Shown: positions 37,004 through 47,873, counted from the stretch's first letter. The stretch: DNA of 64,000 bases from Rhodobacter sp. 24-YEA-8 (GCF_900105075.1 NZ_FNSK01000001.1:881001-945000), one strand, 5' to 3'. A program made the numbers and translations. The notes: generated from the sequence alone by a model not told the origin.

Positions 37004-37330
37004 TCACCAGAGCAAGGTGACGGCGACTGCATCCGTGCCGGTCGCCATAATCCGCTTGGGGCGCAAAGCGATGAAAAGCGGCTTGCAATCCAGCGTCATG
37101 CCTTGGGCAAGGATGGTCAGTTCCTCACCGTTCTGCATCACCAGCCGAAGCGGGCGCGGTGTCATTGCGTCCTGTATGACGCCGCTGCCGTCTGGCTGTT
37201 CCAGATATGGGATATGGATTGCCGAAGGGATCACCGGCAGGTCAGCGGTGTCGTTCGGGGTGACGGTCAGGGCATTGTCATAAGGCGCGCCTTCGCTGGG
37301 GGCGCGGCCTTGGAACGGGTCGTTACTCAT
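37004..37330 (-). CDS. Phage spike-base-like protein (rcc01079-type)
   Basis: A 108-residue protein. The start MSNDPFQGRAPSEGAPYDNA, the TPNDTADLP motif and the ending RPKRIMATGTDAVAVTLLW follow the short beta-rich spike-base proteins known from the Rhodobacter gene transfer agent and related tails. The HNH start lies 5 bp beyond its stop. The tail assembly gene ends 15 bp before its start. Assigned by pattern, not by alignment. Confidence 0.6.
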   Translation of the reverse strand: MSNDPFQGRAPSEGAPYDNALTVTPNDTADLPVIPSAIHIPYLEQPDGSGVIQDAMTPRPLRLVMQNGEELTILAQGMTLDCKPLFIALRPKRIMATGTDAVAVTLLW

Positions 37331-37344
37331 TGGATACTCGCTAC

Positions 37345-37989
37345 TTAACTGGTGGTGGACTTCCCGAGGAATTTTCCAATCATGCCGCCATTGCTGGCGA
37401 TGTCCTCGCGGTTGTGGATGCTCAGCGCCCCATTGATCATGGTGCCACCCGTCCAAACCCGACCATAAGCAATAGGGATGATACCCCCTTCGCGGGTTGT
37501 GTTTTGCGGGCCGGTCATGGTGAAGGACTTTTCGTTTTCCTCGGCTTTCAGCTCCGGGGCCAGCAAGGTCGCCACGCCGGTAAGCATGAGGCTGGCTCCC
37601 ATAGCGCCTGCAATGGAACCCATGCTCATACTGCCGCCCGCGAACAACGGGGCAGCAAGGGCCGCGCCACCGAGGGAGGCAAGCCCGATCAGTGCAACCC
37701 CTGCAATGATCTTGCCGAGGCCACCGCGTTTTGAACCTTTGATAACCGGGACAATGAACAGGTCTTGGGTGCCAAGTTTGAAGCCCGGCAACATGGCTTC
37801 ATCCAGTTCCATGCCGTTCTTTTGGGTCTTTCCGACAATCACCCGGAAATGGCCGTTGCGGATGGTATTGAAGAACTTGGGGAAGTTCGCTTGCAGGGCG
37901 TCAATGGCCTCTTTGACGGTATCAACCGCCAGCCTGATCTTATGGCCGAACTCACGGCCCAAGCTGCCGTGAAGATGTATCGTTCTCAT
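37345..37989 (-). CDS. Lambda gpI-like tail assembly protein
   Basis: A 214-residue protein with the gpI arrangement: a ubiquitin-like N-terminal domain (MRTIHLHGSLGREFGHKIRL), a Gly/Ala-rich hydrophobic middle (LGKIIAGVALIGLASLGGA) and a C-terminal part with IIPIAYGRVWTGGTMINGAL. In lambda-type phages it works with gpK and gpJ in tail tip assembly. Its start overlaps the upstream stop by 4 bp. Confidence 0.85.
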   Translation of the reverse strand: MRTIHLHGSLGREFGHKIRLAVDTVKEAIDALQANFPKFFNTIRNGHFRVIVGKTQKNGMELDEAMLPGFKLGTQDLFIVPVIKGSKRGGLGKIIAGVALIGLASLGGAALAAPLFAGGSMSMGSIAGAMGASLMLTGVATLLAPELKAEENEKSFTMTGPQNTTREGGIIPIAYGRVWTGGTMINGALSIHNREDIASNGGMIGKFLGKSTTS

Positions 37990-38609
37990 TGGTGCCTCGC
38001 TTTCAATGCCCGCAGCCCTTCGCGGTCAAAGGCAGGGTCAAAATCCTGTTCCTCGATCTGCCGCAGGCGCTCAGGTGTATAGTTCCCGGCAGGGGCTGAT
38101 TTGTCGGATGGGATGCCAGCAAGGCGCAGTTCGCGTTCGGCTTGCGCTTCCAGCGCCGTGACGATCTCGGCCACAGAAGCGTTCCAGACCTCGGACGGGG
38201 GCCAGTGCAGCCAGCTTGTGGCGCGGCTGAACAGTTCGGTGAAGAACCGGGATAGCGGCATGGGGTCGGATGCTGGCGCTGGTGATGGGGTTGCCTCGCC
38301 CTGCGCTGGTGCAAGGATAGCAGCGAACAGGGCGAGGCAGGCCGCTTGTGCTAATGGGGTATAGCGCACAAGCGGGATGGTAGCGGCATACGCCAGGGCG
38401 ATTTCTGCCCCCTGCCGATCGGCAGCGGCGGCGCGGATGACCGCGTAAATCGTGGTGATCTTTTGCCGGGCGATACCATCCCAAAGGGACGCGATACCGC
38501 CCGGCAGGCTTTCAAGGGCCACTGCCACCCGCAGGGATGCCCGCAGCATCACGGTATGGGGGCCGATCTGCAGCGAGATTTCCGAAGCGGGTTGCAGCGC
38601 CGAAGGCAT
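37986..38609 (-). CDS. Phage protein, probable tail assembly chaperone
   Basis: A 207-residue protein. The first half (LRASLRVAVALESLPGGIAS, IYAVIRAAAADRQ) resembles tail-tube-associated assembly chaperones of gene-transfer-agent type. The second half has WPPSEVWNASVAEIVTALEA, as in phage proteins that follow. The gene may be a fusion or a frameshift-extended form. It is coupled to the gpI-like gene. Not firmly assigned. Confidence 0.5.
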   Translation of the reverse strand: MPSALQPASEISLQIGPHTVMLRASLRVAVALESLPGGIASLWDGIARQKITTIYAVIRAAAADRQGAEIALAYAATIPLVRYTPLAQAACLALFAAILAPAQGEATPSPAPASDPMPLSRFFTELFSRATSWLHWPPSEVWNASVAEIVTALEAQAERELRLAGIPSDKSAPAGNYTPERLRQIEEQDFDPAFDREGLRALKARHQ

Positions 38610-38612
38610 GGC

Positions 38613-39446
38613 TTATGCAGCCATTTTCAGCTTGCGGAACACATCGGTGCGGACCACGCCTGCACCGACACGGCGGCGGGCATGGAAGCGGGCAAGGCCG
38701 GTGATGCGTTGCGTCAGCAGGTCGGGCATCACGTCGAGCGCCACGCGGTCATAGATGCGATAGCCCGCTTTGAAGTCGCCAAAGATGATCGGCGTTGCAG
38801 CAGCCACCACGTTCGGCATGTCCAGCGCTTCCACGACAGGACGCCCGAGGATGGTTTCCGGCTGGCCCGCCTGATAACTCGGCTGCCACAGATAGTTGCC
38901 GTTGCCGTCTTTCAGCTTGCGCACGGTCGCCAGCGTGGTGCCGTTCATCACCCATGAACCCCGGTTCCGGTAGGTGGCGGGCATCGCATAGAACAGGTTG
39001 ATAAGGGCATCCGGCGACAAGGTGGTGGCATGGCCGTTGTTCGTCTCGGCAATGCCCGCAGCGGTCATAAAGCCGGTCGGTTCGATGGCGGATGCAGCAC
39101 CAACGCCGCCGTTAACAAATGCCGTGGCCTCTTTCAGGCCGAAGTCCTCGGCCAGCGCAAGCCGGACCTCGGCCTCCACATTGGCGGAATCTTCCAGCAT
39201 CCGCAGCGACAGGTCCACATAGGTCGCCAGTTCCTTCACCGTGAACTCGGATTGGCCGAAGGTCGGTTCCGAGGCGGTGCGGGCGGTGGTTTCACCCACC
39301 CAAACAGCATTGGTGATGGTGTTCCGTTTCGGCAGAAGGATGGTGTGGCTGGTCGGCTGGTGCAGCCAGCCGGCCCCCGTGCGCGAAGCTCCGGATCGCG
39401 GCGCTCCAGTGTCGCGAGCAGAGCAAAGGCCGGACAGACGCTGCAT
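38613..39446 (-). pseudogene. Phage major capsid protein (HK97 fold), N-terminus lost
   Basis: From about 39350 downwards the protein matches HK97-type capsids: AVWVGETTARTASEPTFGQS, VDLSLRMLEDSANVEAEVRL, TAFVNGGVGA and WVMNGTTLATVRKLKDGNG. The scaffold-like part and the first capsid strand are missing. The codons at 39351-39446 are unrelated. The usual genes between capsid and tail (head-tail connectors, tail tube, tape measure) are absent, so this block has large deletions. Confidence 0.8.
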
Positions 39447-39855
39447 CAGACTGAGGGAACTTCCGGCTGAGTGGATTTCCGGGGCAGGTCAGAAGTAGCT
39501 TCTCATCCATGGGAGGGGGAGCTCATCCTGGCTTTGGGGGAAATTTCCTCAGCGCTCATCTCTGACCATCTCCAAATCCGAGTCGAGCGCCGGAACCGCC
39601 GCAGTGATGTGCTTTGCACAGCGGTGATTTGCTAGCCGATCACTCAGCGTTCCGGAACATCACGGTTGGTGCGGGGCGCTATGGCCCCGGCCGCGGCCAA
39701 GATCTGGCCGCAGACCATGCCAGCTGTGTCATCGACGTCGATGTGCTGCATGAGGCGGCGCTGGTCGCGCGCCAGATCGGCGTGGGGCAAAGGACCGCTG
39801 CCCCGGCCTATCCCGGGAGGGCCAGGCTGGGGGCGGCAATCCGGAGAGAGTGGCC
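39447..39855. other. 409-bp gap between prophage remnant and nrdF
   Basis: A + strand frame at 39614-39907 is open but has no ribosome-binding site or recognisable family and runs into nrdF antisense. No attachment-site copy of tRNA-Pro was seen. Confidence 0.45.
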
Positions 39856-40908
<1,053 letters not shown>

Positions 40909-43035
40909 TCACAGGGTGCAGGAAACGCAGCCCTGCACTTCGGTCCCTTCCAGCGCGGTCTGGCGCAGGCGGATGTAGTAGATCGTCTTGATGCCCTTCT
41001 TCCAGGCATAGATCTGCGCTTTGTTGATGTCGCGCGTGGTGGCCTCGGCCGGGAAGAACAGCGTCAGCGACAGGCCCTGATCGACATGTTCCGTCGCCGC
41101 CGCATAGGTGTCGATGATCGCTTCCGGCCCGATGTCATAGGCATCGCGGTAATATTCCAGGTTCTCATTCGACATGAAGGCCGCCGGGTAATAGACGCGC
41201 CCGATCTTGCCTTCCTTGCGGATCTCAATTTTCGCCACGATCGGATGGATCGAAGAGGTCGAGTTGTTGATATACGAAATCGACCCGGTCGGCGGCACGG
41301 CCTGGAGGTTGCGGTTGTAAAGCCCGCTCGCCATGACATCGGCTTTCAGCGCTTCCCAGTCTTCACGGGTCGGCAGCGTCACACCCTCAAACAGTTCGGT
41401 GACTTTCTCCGACACCGGCAGCCAGTCGCGGCCGGTATATTTGTCAAAAAAAGTGCCATCGGCATATTTCGACTTGTCGAAGTCTTTGAAACTCTGCCCA
41501 TGCTCGCGCGCCAGCAGGTTCGAGGTGCGGATCGCGTGATAGGCGACAGCGGCAAAATACACGCTGGTGAATTCGACACCTTCGGGCGAGCCGTAATGCA
41601 CATGCTCACGCGCCAGATAGCCATGCAGGTTCATCTGGCCCAGCCCGATGGCATGGCTTTCATCATTGCCGCGGCGGATCGACGGGACCGAGTCAATCGC
41701 CGACATTTCCGACACGGCGGTCAGGGCGCGCACGGCCGCTTCGACGGTCTTGCCCAGATCCGGGCCGTCCATTGCTGCCGCAATATTCAGCGAGCCGAGA
41801 TTGCAGGAAATATCCGTGCCAAGGTGATCATAGCTCAGATCCTCGTGGAAGGTGGACGCCTCGTTCACCTGCAGGATTTCCGAGCAGAGGTTCGACATGG
41901 TGATGCGCCCGTGGATCGGGTTCGCCTTGTTCACCGTGTCTTCGAACATGATGTAAGGGTAGCCGCTCTCGAACTGGATCTCGGCGATGGTCTGGAAGAA
42001 TTCCCGCGCGTTGATCTTCTTCTTCTTGATCCGCTTGTCATCGACCATCTCGTCATATTTCTCGGTGACCGAGATTTCCGAGAAGGGGACGCCGTAGACC
42101 TTCTGCACATCATGCGGCGAGAAGAGATACATATCCTCGTTGTTCTTCGCGAGCTCGAACGTGACATCCGGGATCACCACGCCAAGCGACAGCGTCTTGA
42201 TGCGGATTTTCTCGTCGGCATTCTCGCGCTTGGTGTCGAGGAAACGCAGGATATCGGGGTGGTGGGCGTTCAGATAGACCGCGCCCGCCCCCTGACGCGC
42301 GCCCAGCTGGTTCGCGTAGGAGAAGGAATCCTCCAGGAGCTTCATCACCGGAATGACGCCCGAGGACTGGTTCTCGATCCCTTTGATCGGCGCTCCGGCC
42401 TCACGCAGGTTCGTCAGCATCAAGGCCACGCCACCGCCGCGTTTCGACAGCTGCAGGGCGGAGTTAATCGAACGGCCAATCGACTCCATATTGTCTTCAA
42501 GCCGCAGCAGGAAGCACGAGATCAGCTCGCCGCGCGACATTTTTCCTGCGTTCAGGAAGGTCGGCGTTGCGGGCTGGAAGCGGCCCGAAAGGATCTCGTC
42601 CATGAAGGACATCGCCAGCGCCTCATCGCCACGCGCGAGCGCCAGCGCGACCATGACCACGCGATCCTCGTAACGCTCAAGGAAGCGCTGACCGTCGCGG
42701 GTCTTCAGCGTGTAGCTGGTGTAATATTTGAACGCGCCGAGGAAGGTCGGGAAACGGAACTTCTTCTCATAGGCCGCATCCCAGATCTGGCGCTGGAAAT
42801 TGCGCGAATACTGGTCCAGCACATCGGGCTCGTAATAGCCCTCATCGACCAGATAGCGCAGTTTTTCATCCAGGTTGTGGAAGAAGACCGTGTTCTGGTT
42901 CACATGTTGCAGGAAATATTGCTTCGCCGCCATGCGGTCGGCGTCGAAGCGGATTTTGCCTTCCCCGTCATAGAGGTTCAGCATTGCGTTCAGCGCATGG
43001 TAGTCCAGCGCCGGCTTCACGCCATTGTCGAGCAT
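40909..43035 (-). CDS. nrdE: Ribonucleotide reductase class Ib, large subunit
   Basis: A 708-residue catalytic subunit that reduces NDPs. It shows the short NrdE type without the ATP cone. Seen are the active-site Cys in [10 protein letters not shown], the loop [24 protein letters not shown], the [14 protein letters not shown] region and the C-terminal redox pair GCVSCTL that NrdH recharges. The ATG overlaps the end of nrdI by 19 bp. Confidence 0.96.
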   Translation of the reverse strand: MLDNGVKPALDYHALNAMLNLYDGEGKIRFDADRMAAKQYFLQHVNQNTVFFHNLDEKLRYLVDEGYYEPDVLDQYSRNFQRQIWDAAYEKKFRFPTFLGAFKYYTSYTLKTRDGQRFLERYEDRVVMVALALARGDEALAMSFMDEILSGRFQPATPTFLNAGKMSRGELISCFLLRLEDNMESIGRSINSALQLSKRGGGVALMLTNLREAGAPIKGIENQSSGVIPVMKLLEDSFSYANQLGARQGAGAVYLNAHHPDILRFLDTKRENADEKIRIKTLSLGVVIPDVTFELAKNNEDMYLFSPHDVQKVYGVPFSEISVTEKYDEMVDDKRIKKKKINAREFFQTIAEIQFESGYPYIMFEDTVNKANPIHGRITMSNLCSEILQVNEASTFHEDLSYDHLGTDISCNLGSLNIAAAMDGPDLGKTVEAAVRALTAVSEMSAIDSVPSIRRGNDESHAIGLGQMNLHGYLAREHVHYGSPEGVEFTSVYFAAVAYHAIRTSNLLAREHGQSFKDFDKSKYADGTFFDKYTGRDWLPVSEKVTELFEGVTLPTREDWEALKADVMASGLYNRNLQAVPPTGSISYINNSTSSIHPIVAKIEIRKEGKIGRVYYPAAFMSNENLEYYRDAYDIGPEAIIDTYAAATEHVDQGLSLTLFFPAEATTRDINKAQIYAWKKGIKTIYYIRLRQTALEGTEVQGCVSCTL

Positions 43036-43454
43036 TCCATCCCCCAGAATAGATCAAGCCCGCGCCGGACGCGGGCGATGTCGGTTTCCGTGCCGGCCAG
43101 CTCGAAGCTGTAGAGAACCGGCACATTGCATTTGGCAGCTATAACCCGGCCCGCAAGGGCATAGGTCTGTCCGAAATTTCGGTTGCCCCCGGCGATCACT
43201 CCGCGCAGACCGGCGCGCCGCTCAGGGTCATTCAGAAAGCGGATCACCTGTTTCGGGACCGCGCCACGCCCCTCGCCATCGGCGAATGTCGGGCAGATCA
43301 GAACGAAATCCCCGCCCGGATCCGGCATAGGATCCTGCGGGGATATTGGGATACGCAGCGCCGCGCCATAGCGGCCAGCGCTGACTTCTTCCAGGCGCGT
43401 GACGAAACGCAGGGTATTGCCCGAGGCAGAAGAGAAAAAGACGAGCCCGGGCAC
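43017..43454 (-). CDS. nrdI: NrdI flavodoxin-like protein
   Basis: A 145-residue FMN protein that supplies the oxidant for building the NrdF manganese-tyrosyl cofactor. Typical are [14 protein letters not shown] (FMN phosphate loop), [26 protein letters not shown] and the ending LFWGMEC. The start is GTG at 43454, 10 bp after the nrdH stop. Its presence supports a manganese-type class Ib enzyme. Confidence 0.94.
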   Translation of the reverse strand: MPGLVFFSSASGNTLRFVTRLEEVSAGRYGAALRIPISPQDPMPDPGGDFVLICPTFADGEGRGAVPKQVIRFLNDPERRAGLRGVIAGGNRNFGQTYALAGRVIAAKCNVPVLYSFELAGTETDIARVRRGLDLFWGMECSTMA

Positions 43455-43464
43455 GGAGACCCCC

Positions 43465-43689
43465 TCAGCTGGCGAGGCGGCCGATCATATCGGGACGAAA
43501 GCCAGCCCAATGGGCGTCACCGGCGATGACGACGGGGGCCTGGCGATAGCCGAGTGCCACGACGCGATTCATCGCATCGGCATCTTCGGTCAGATCGATG
43601 ATGGAATAGGACAAGCCTTTGGCGTCGAGCGCACGGGTGGTTGCGGTGCACTGAACGCATGCGGGTTTGGAGTAAACGGTGATGGTCAT
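43465..43689 (-). CDS. nrdH: NrdH glutaredoxin-like protein
   Basis: A 74-residue redoxin with the active site C11-V-Q-C14 and the conserved [12 protein letters not shown]. It passes electrons from thioredoxin reductase to NrdE. It is the first gene of nrdHIEF. A region of about 630 bp without another gene lies upstream and should hold the promoter. Confidence 0.94.
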   Translation of the reverse strand: MTITVYSKPACVQCTATTRALDAKGLSYSIIDLTEDADAMNRVVALGYRQAPVVIAGDAHWAGFRPDMIGRLAS

Positions 43690-44317
43690 TGCCTGATCCT
43701 TCTACTGTCCCATGTGGCTGCGGTTCACTGAGAAACGGCCAGCGGAAAGCTTCCGCCGGGTCATATTCTCGCGCCCGTCGCACGGTTTTGTTGCCTTCAC
43801 TTTGCCCTGGGATCCTGCCGCGGCTATGGTCTTCCCGAAGGTTTCCCCCCGGAGTTTCCCCTGGCCGTTCCTGCCGCTGGCTGCGCCCGGAAATGCCCCG
43901 GTTTCCCCGGATTTCGGACGCGTCGCAGGCTGCAGGTTTGCTCCCGGAACATCTGCATATTGATCCCCGATTTGCCCTGCTGTCAACATCTTGTGTTATT
44001 GAAATGCCAGCCGTGACCGGAACGACTCAGAGTTGAAAAGCTGCTGAAATCAGAGGAAATCGTTGCTTTGCCGTGGGCGCATGGCGGAAATGTGTGCCCC
44101 TAAACCCACAGAGCCGGGCTGCGCAATATTTCGCCTTGCACAATATCCAGGAGCAGGGGCGCCCCCTGGTCGGGCCGCTTCGTGGACAGAATGGTGCACA
44201 TCTCTGGGGATAAGCCGGTTGACCCAGGGGAAGGCACTGCAGCTGCCGGTCGCGCCCGCCGGGCCGTCATCAAATTGATTCGAAGGTCCCGAGTGGCAGG
44301 TCCTGGTTCGCGGTGTT
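43690..44317. other. Upstream region of nrdHIEF, with possible NrdR-like site
   Basis: No gene is recognised. CAACATCTTGTGTT at 43984-43997 partly resembles an NrdR box, and ACATCTGCATATTG lies about 37 bp before it. The spacing is not that of a normal tandem NrdR pair, so this is a weak suggestion. The right half is the downstream end of the thioesterase gene. Confidence 0.3.
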
Positions 44318-44752
44318 TCAGGCAGCCGGGGCAGGCGGGATGGAATAGGTCATATTCGCCCGAGCCACCGGATCCTCGACCCCGTCCGAGAAGATCAGCG
44401 CATCGGCCACCGCCAGCACACGGCCAAGTTTCAAAAGCCGCACATCGCAGTAAAGCCCGCGCCCGGCGGCTGGCTTGCGCATGAAATCGATGGAACATCC
44501 CGTGGTGACCGCAAGCGCCACCGGCCCGATCCTCGACAGGATGGCAAGGTAGACTGCCACATCGGCAAGGGCGAACATCGTGGGGCCGGATACGGTGCCG
44601 CCCGGGCGCAGATGGCGTTCGGCCACTTGCAGCCGCAGCCTTATGCCCTGATCTGTCACCGCATCGACGGTGAAATCCGCCGCCACCTGGCCGAAATCGC
44701 GGGTGACAAAGTCGTTCAGCGCGGCTCTGTCCATCAGGATCGGTTTTGTCAT
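44318..44752 (-). CDS. PaaI-type hotdog thioesterase
   Basis: A 144-residue hotdog-fold protein. The family region RHLRPGGTVSGPTMFALADV holds the catalytic Asp, followed by ALAVTTGCSIDFMRKP. It is likely to hydrolyse an acyl- or phenylacyl-CoA. The ATG at 44752 has GGAGAA upstream. It is downstream of the betaine demethylase genes by about 115 bp on the same strand. A functional link is only possible. Confidence 0.9.
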   Translation of the reverse strand: MTKPILMDRAALNDFVTRDFGQVAADFTVDAVTDQGIRLRLQVAERHLRPGGTVSGPTMFALADVAVYLAILSRIGPVALAVTTGCSIDFMRKPAAGRGLYCDVRLLKLGRVLAVADALIFSDGVEDPVARANMTYSIPPAPAA

Positions 44753-44868
44753 CGGTGTTCTCCCATATCTGCGCGCGGTGCCCGGCGGGGAGAGTAGCTG
44801 TCTCAGACGCACCGGCAAGGCTGCCGATGCGTCATTTCTGTCAGGATTTCTGTCAGGCCGCGCCGCTC

Positions 44869-45960
44869 TCAGACCTCAACCGTGATCTTGCCCATCGGGT
44901 TCGAGCAACAGGCGAGGATCCAGCCCTCGGCAATCTCGTCATCCGAGATGCCGCCATTATGGACCATATGCACATCACCTGCGGTTTTCTTCACCTTGCA
45001 GGTGCCGCAAAGGCCAAAGGTGCAGCCCGAGGGGATATTGAGCCCCGAGCGTTTCGCGACGGCCAGCACCGTATCGGTCTCGGAGCAGCGCGCGGTGACG
45101 TTCGACGCCGCAAAGGTGATCTGCGCGCCGGCATCCGCATCCGGGATCACATCTTCGATCACCGGCGCCTCGGCTTCGGAACTTACCGGGGCGCCAAAGC
45201 TCTCCTGATGGTAATGTTCCATATCGAAGCCAAGCGAGACCAGCATGTCGCGCACCGCCTGCATGAAGGGCTCCGGCCCGCAGCAGAAGACCTCGCGCTC
45301 CAGATAATCCGGCGCCATCAGGCCCAGCATGATCTGCGACAGGCGCCCCTGATAGCCGGACCAGGTCTGGAACGGGTCTGGCTCTTCAACCGTGAACCGG
45401 AGTTTCAGCCCCGGCACGCGGTCGGCAAAGCCTTCCAGCCGTTTCTTCAGCAGGATCTCTGACGGGCGTTTCGCGGCATGGACGAAGGTGATGTCGGGCA
45501 TCTCGCCCGAATCCCAGGCCCAGGTCGTCATCGACATCATCGGCGTGATGCCTGATCCCGCCGAGATAAAGAGGTATTTCTTTGCCGGATGCCGGTGCGA
45601 GCTGAAAATCCCCGCCGGGCCGTAAGCTTTGATCTTCATCCCCGGCTTCAGGTGATCGAGCATCCAGCGCGTGCCGATGGATGTCGCCTGGGCTTTCACC
45701 GTGACCGAGATCGACAGCGGCCGCGACGGCGAAGACGAGATCGTATAGGTGCGCTGCACATTGCCCTTCGCGCCCTTTTTCGGATCAACCGGCAGGTCGA
45801 GCGTCACGAACTGGCCCGGCTGATAGTCAAACCAGGCGCCCGAGGGCGCGCGGAAGGTGAAGGTGGCAGTATCCGGCGTCTCGGGCACGACCATGGCGCA
45901 TTCAAGATGCTCCGCATCATCCCAGGGTTTCGCGGACCAGTTAAGCTGTTGCCTTCCCAT
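44869..45960 (-). CDS. gbcB: Ferredoxin-NAD reductase subunit of a Rieske demethylase (GbcB-like)
   Basis: A 363-residue electron-transfer protein. An FAD domain (R70-TYTISSS), an NAD domain (ISAGSGITPMMSM) and a C-terminal plant-type [2Fe-2S] domain (SGCTFGLCGTCKVKK, then ILACCSNP) are in order. It feeds electrons to the oxygenase coded just upstream, with a 3-bp gap. The pair matches glycine-betaine monooxygenase GbcAB. The related stachydrine demethylase has similar parts, so the substrate is inferred. Confidence 0.88.
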   Translation of the reverse strand: MGRQQLNWSAKPWDDAEHLECAMVVPETPDTATFTFRAPSGAWFDYQPGQFVTLDLPVDPKKGAKGNVQRTYTISSSPSRPLSISVTVKAQATSIGTRWMLDHLKPGMKIKAYGPAGIFSSHRHPAKKYLFISAGSGITPMMSMTTWAWDSGEMPDITFVHAAKRPSEILLKKRLEGFADRVPGLKLRFTVEEPDPFQTWSGYQGRLSQIMLGLMAPDYLEREVFCCGPEPFMQAVRDMLVSLGFDMEHYHQESFGAPVSSEAEAPVIEDVIPDADAGAQITFAASNVTARCSETDTVLAVAKRSGLNIPSGCTFGLCGTCKVKKTAGDVHMVHNGGISDDEIAEGWILACCSNPMGKITVEV

Positions 45961-45963
45961 GAT

Positions 45964-47214
45964 TTATTCCGCCGCCAGTGCCGGGCCTGTGCCGGAAACA
46001 GGGCCAAGGCGTTGCGTCATGATGCCCGCATACCAGTCCACGAACTGCATCACCCCTTCTTCCTGGATCGGGGAATAGGGCCCTGGTTCATAGGCGGGCG
46101 AGAGAATGCCCTTCTGGTTTTCTTCGACCACCTGGCGGTCTTCGTCATTGGTGTTGAGCCAGACACGGGTCAGGGTTTCGAGATCATAATCGACGCCCTC
46201 GACCGCATCCTTATGGACCAGCCAGTTGGTGGTCACTTGCGTCTCGGTCGGGCTGATCGGCAGGATGCGGAAGACGATGGCGTGATCGCCAAGGAAATGG
46301 TTCCAGCTGTTCGGGTAGTGGAAGAACAGAAGGCTGCCGGCATCGTTGAAGGGCATGGTGCCCATGCGTTTCGCCACCGCCGCCTTTGTCGACATCGTAT
46401 AGCTTTCGGCGCCGTTGAGCAGCGGGATGCGGGCGAGCCGCCATTGCATCTGCGGATGGTTGGTGAAGCGCGAGGGCAGGCCGGCCGCCTCGCAGCGTTT
46501 CCAGTGTTCGATGATGTCGGGCGAGGCCGAATCGGGTCCCTCCATTGCCGTCATGCGCGGGTTGTCGGAATAGGTCCGGCACAAAGACGGGTGCGCGCCG
46601 CCGCAATGATAGCATTCGCGGTTGTTCTCGATCACCAGCTTCCAGTTGCCGTTTTCGACGATGGTAGAGCTGAAAGCGACCTTTGCATCCGCGAGCCCCG
46701 AGGGGGCCAGATACGACATCAGCTTCGGCGCGAGGTCGGAAATGGAAGGGGGCACATCGGCGAGACAGATGAAGACCATGCCGCCAAGATCGACACAGTG
46801 CACCTTCTTCAGCCCGAATTTCGAAGGGTCGAAATCCTCGCCCATATCGCGGGCGAAAATGAGCTTGCCTTCGAGGTCATAGGTCCATTGGTGATAGGGG
46901 CAGACAAGGTTCGTCGTCGAGCCATTGGTCTTCGCGCAAAGCCGCTGACCGCGATGGCGGCAGACATTGTGGAAAGCGCGGATGCGATTGTCTTTGCCTT
47001 TGATGATCACCACCGGATAGGCGCCGACCTGAAGCGTGGCAAAGGCGCCGGGTTTCTCCAGCTCGCAGCCCGGAATGGCAAAGAGCCATTCGCGATACCA
47101 CAGATGTTGAAGATCAGCCTCCAACACCCCGGGATCGCAATATAAATCGCGCTCTAAGGCATAGCCGCTCTGGCGTGCCAGAAGGCGGGAAAGGGTCTCG
47201 GACTGGCTCAGCAT
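45964..47214 (-). CDS. gbcA: Rieske oxygenase subunit, glycine-betaine demethylase type (GbcA-like)
   Basis: A 416-residue aromatic-ring-hydroxylase-type oxygenase. The Rieske cluster is C85-R-H87 and C105-P-Y-H108. The mononuclear-iron site appears as NRECYHCGGAH (E200, H203, H208). The end PAYEPGPYSPIQEEGVMQFV is typical of GbcA. It would remove one methyl group of glycine betaine as formaldehyde. Stachydrine is an alternative substrate. A cobalamin riboswitch and a palindromic operator precede it. Confidence 0.88.
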   Translation of the reverse strand: MLSQSETLSRLLARQSGYALERDLYCDPGVLEADLQHLWYREWLFAIPGCELEKPGAFATLQVGAYPVVIIKGKDNRIRAFHNVCRHRGQRLCAKTNGSTTNLVCPYHQWTYDLEGKLIFARDMGEDFDPSKFGLKKVHCVDLGGMVFICLADVPPSISDLAPKLMSYLAPSGLADAKVAFSSTIVENGNWKLVIENNRECYHCGGAHPSLCRTYSDNPRMTAMEGPDSASPDIIEHWKRCEAAGLPSRFTNHPQMQWRLARIPLLNGAESYTMSTKAAVAKRMGTMPFNDAGSLLFFHYPNSWNHFLGDHAIVFRILPISPTETQVTTNWLVHKDAVEGVDYDLETLTRVWLNTNDEDRQVVEENQKGILSPAYEPGPYSPIQEEGVMQFVDWYAGIMTQRLGPVSGTGPALAAE

Positions 47215-47351
47215 TCGCTGTCCTTCGCGTTAGCCCGCGCGCGCTGCGCGGGCAGGTTTGACGTGCGATGGACAACAGGCGGCGAAGGGCCCGCGCGGGG
47301 ATGGACCCGCGAGCCTGTTGCCGCTTCGCCGCCCACCGCGGCTCGACATCT

Positions 47352-47546
47352 CGTGCAAGGCTGGTTTCCGGGCTTGGCGAGCGGTCTTTTCAACCCTGGT
47401 CGCGACACCTTCCCGGGCTCCTCCGCCCAGTGGTCCTTGTCGCGCCTCTCAGCCTCTACCGTTGCGGGGGCAGCGCCGGCTTTGACCCCTTGCGGGACCG
47501 CACCGGCTTCCCAATTCTCCGCTGTCGCCAGCGGCACCTTGCGAGG
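47352..47546 (-). promoter_or_regulatory. Cobalamin riboswitch
   Basis: On the minus strand the conserved order is present: GCAAGG (start of P1), GGGAAGCCGGTG, CTGCCCCCGCAACGGTA, ACCACTGGGCGG, CCCGGGAAGGTGTCGCGA and CCGGAAACCAGCCTTGC, closing P1 with CCTTGC. The next gene on that strand is gbcA, 137 bp away. In between, CGCGGGTCCATCCCCGCG can form a hairpin that may act as the expression platform. No cobalamin transport or synthesis gene is adjacent. Confidence 0.92.
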
Positions 47547-47582
47547 CTGAATTGATCACAGTGCGGCGGCCGGGATTGTCTG

Positions 47583-47600
47583 TTTGCGACATGTCGCAAA
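47583..47600. promoter_or_regulatory. 18-bp perfect palindrome, likely operator
   Basis: TTTGCGACATGTCGCAAA reads the same on both strands. It lies 37 bp upstream of the cobalamin aptamer and about 100 bp before the TPP aptamer, between two divergent operons. A dimeric regulator is likely to bind. Which one is unknown. Confidence 0.7.
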
Positions 47601-47702
47601 GCGGAACAGACAGCGGCCCTGTAAGCAGCCTCATTCGCGCTGAAAGCGGGATTTTGCCGGTTGCCAAACGAAAATGCTCCGCTTAACGATTGGGCAACTT
47701 AC

Positions 47703-47790
47703 TCGTTGGGGTGTCCCGGGAAACCGGGGCTGAGAGGCCGCAAGGCTAACCCATCGAACCTGATCCGGTTCATACCGGCGGAGGGAACGG
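47703..47790 (+). promoter_or_regulatory. TPP (THI-box) riboswitch
   Basis: GTTGGGGTGTCCC, GGGGCTGAGAGG, AACCCATCGAACCTGATCC and TTCATACCGGCGGAGGGAA are the consensus blocks of the thiamin pyrophosphate aptamer. It is followed by about 80 bp with a GGCGGCC/GGACGCC-type hairpin and then thiD. It should shut off the thi operon when thiamin pyrophosphate is abundant. Confidence 0.96.
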
Positions 47791-47873
47791 GTGGTCTGAT
47801 CGTGTCTCTGGCGGCCCGTTGCGGCTTGCCCGGACGCCAGTCTCCCCAAATCTTTTCGCCGGTCATTGGGGGC

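Noticed and set aside
32634..39600. Direct-repeat attachment sites of the tRNA-Pro and tRNA-Phe prophages
   Set aside because: I searched by eye for copies of the tRNA 3' ends (GTTCGAATCTCTCC and GTTCAAATCCGTC) at the right edges and found none. They were probably deleted.
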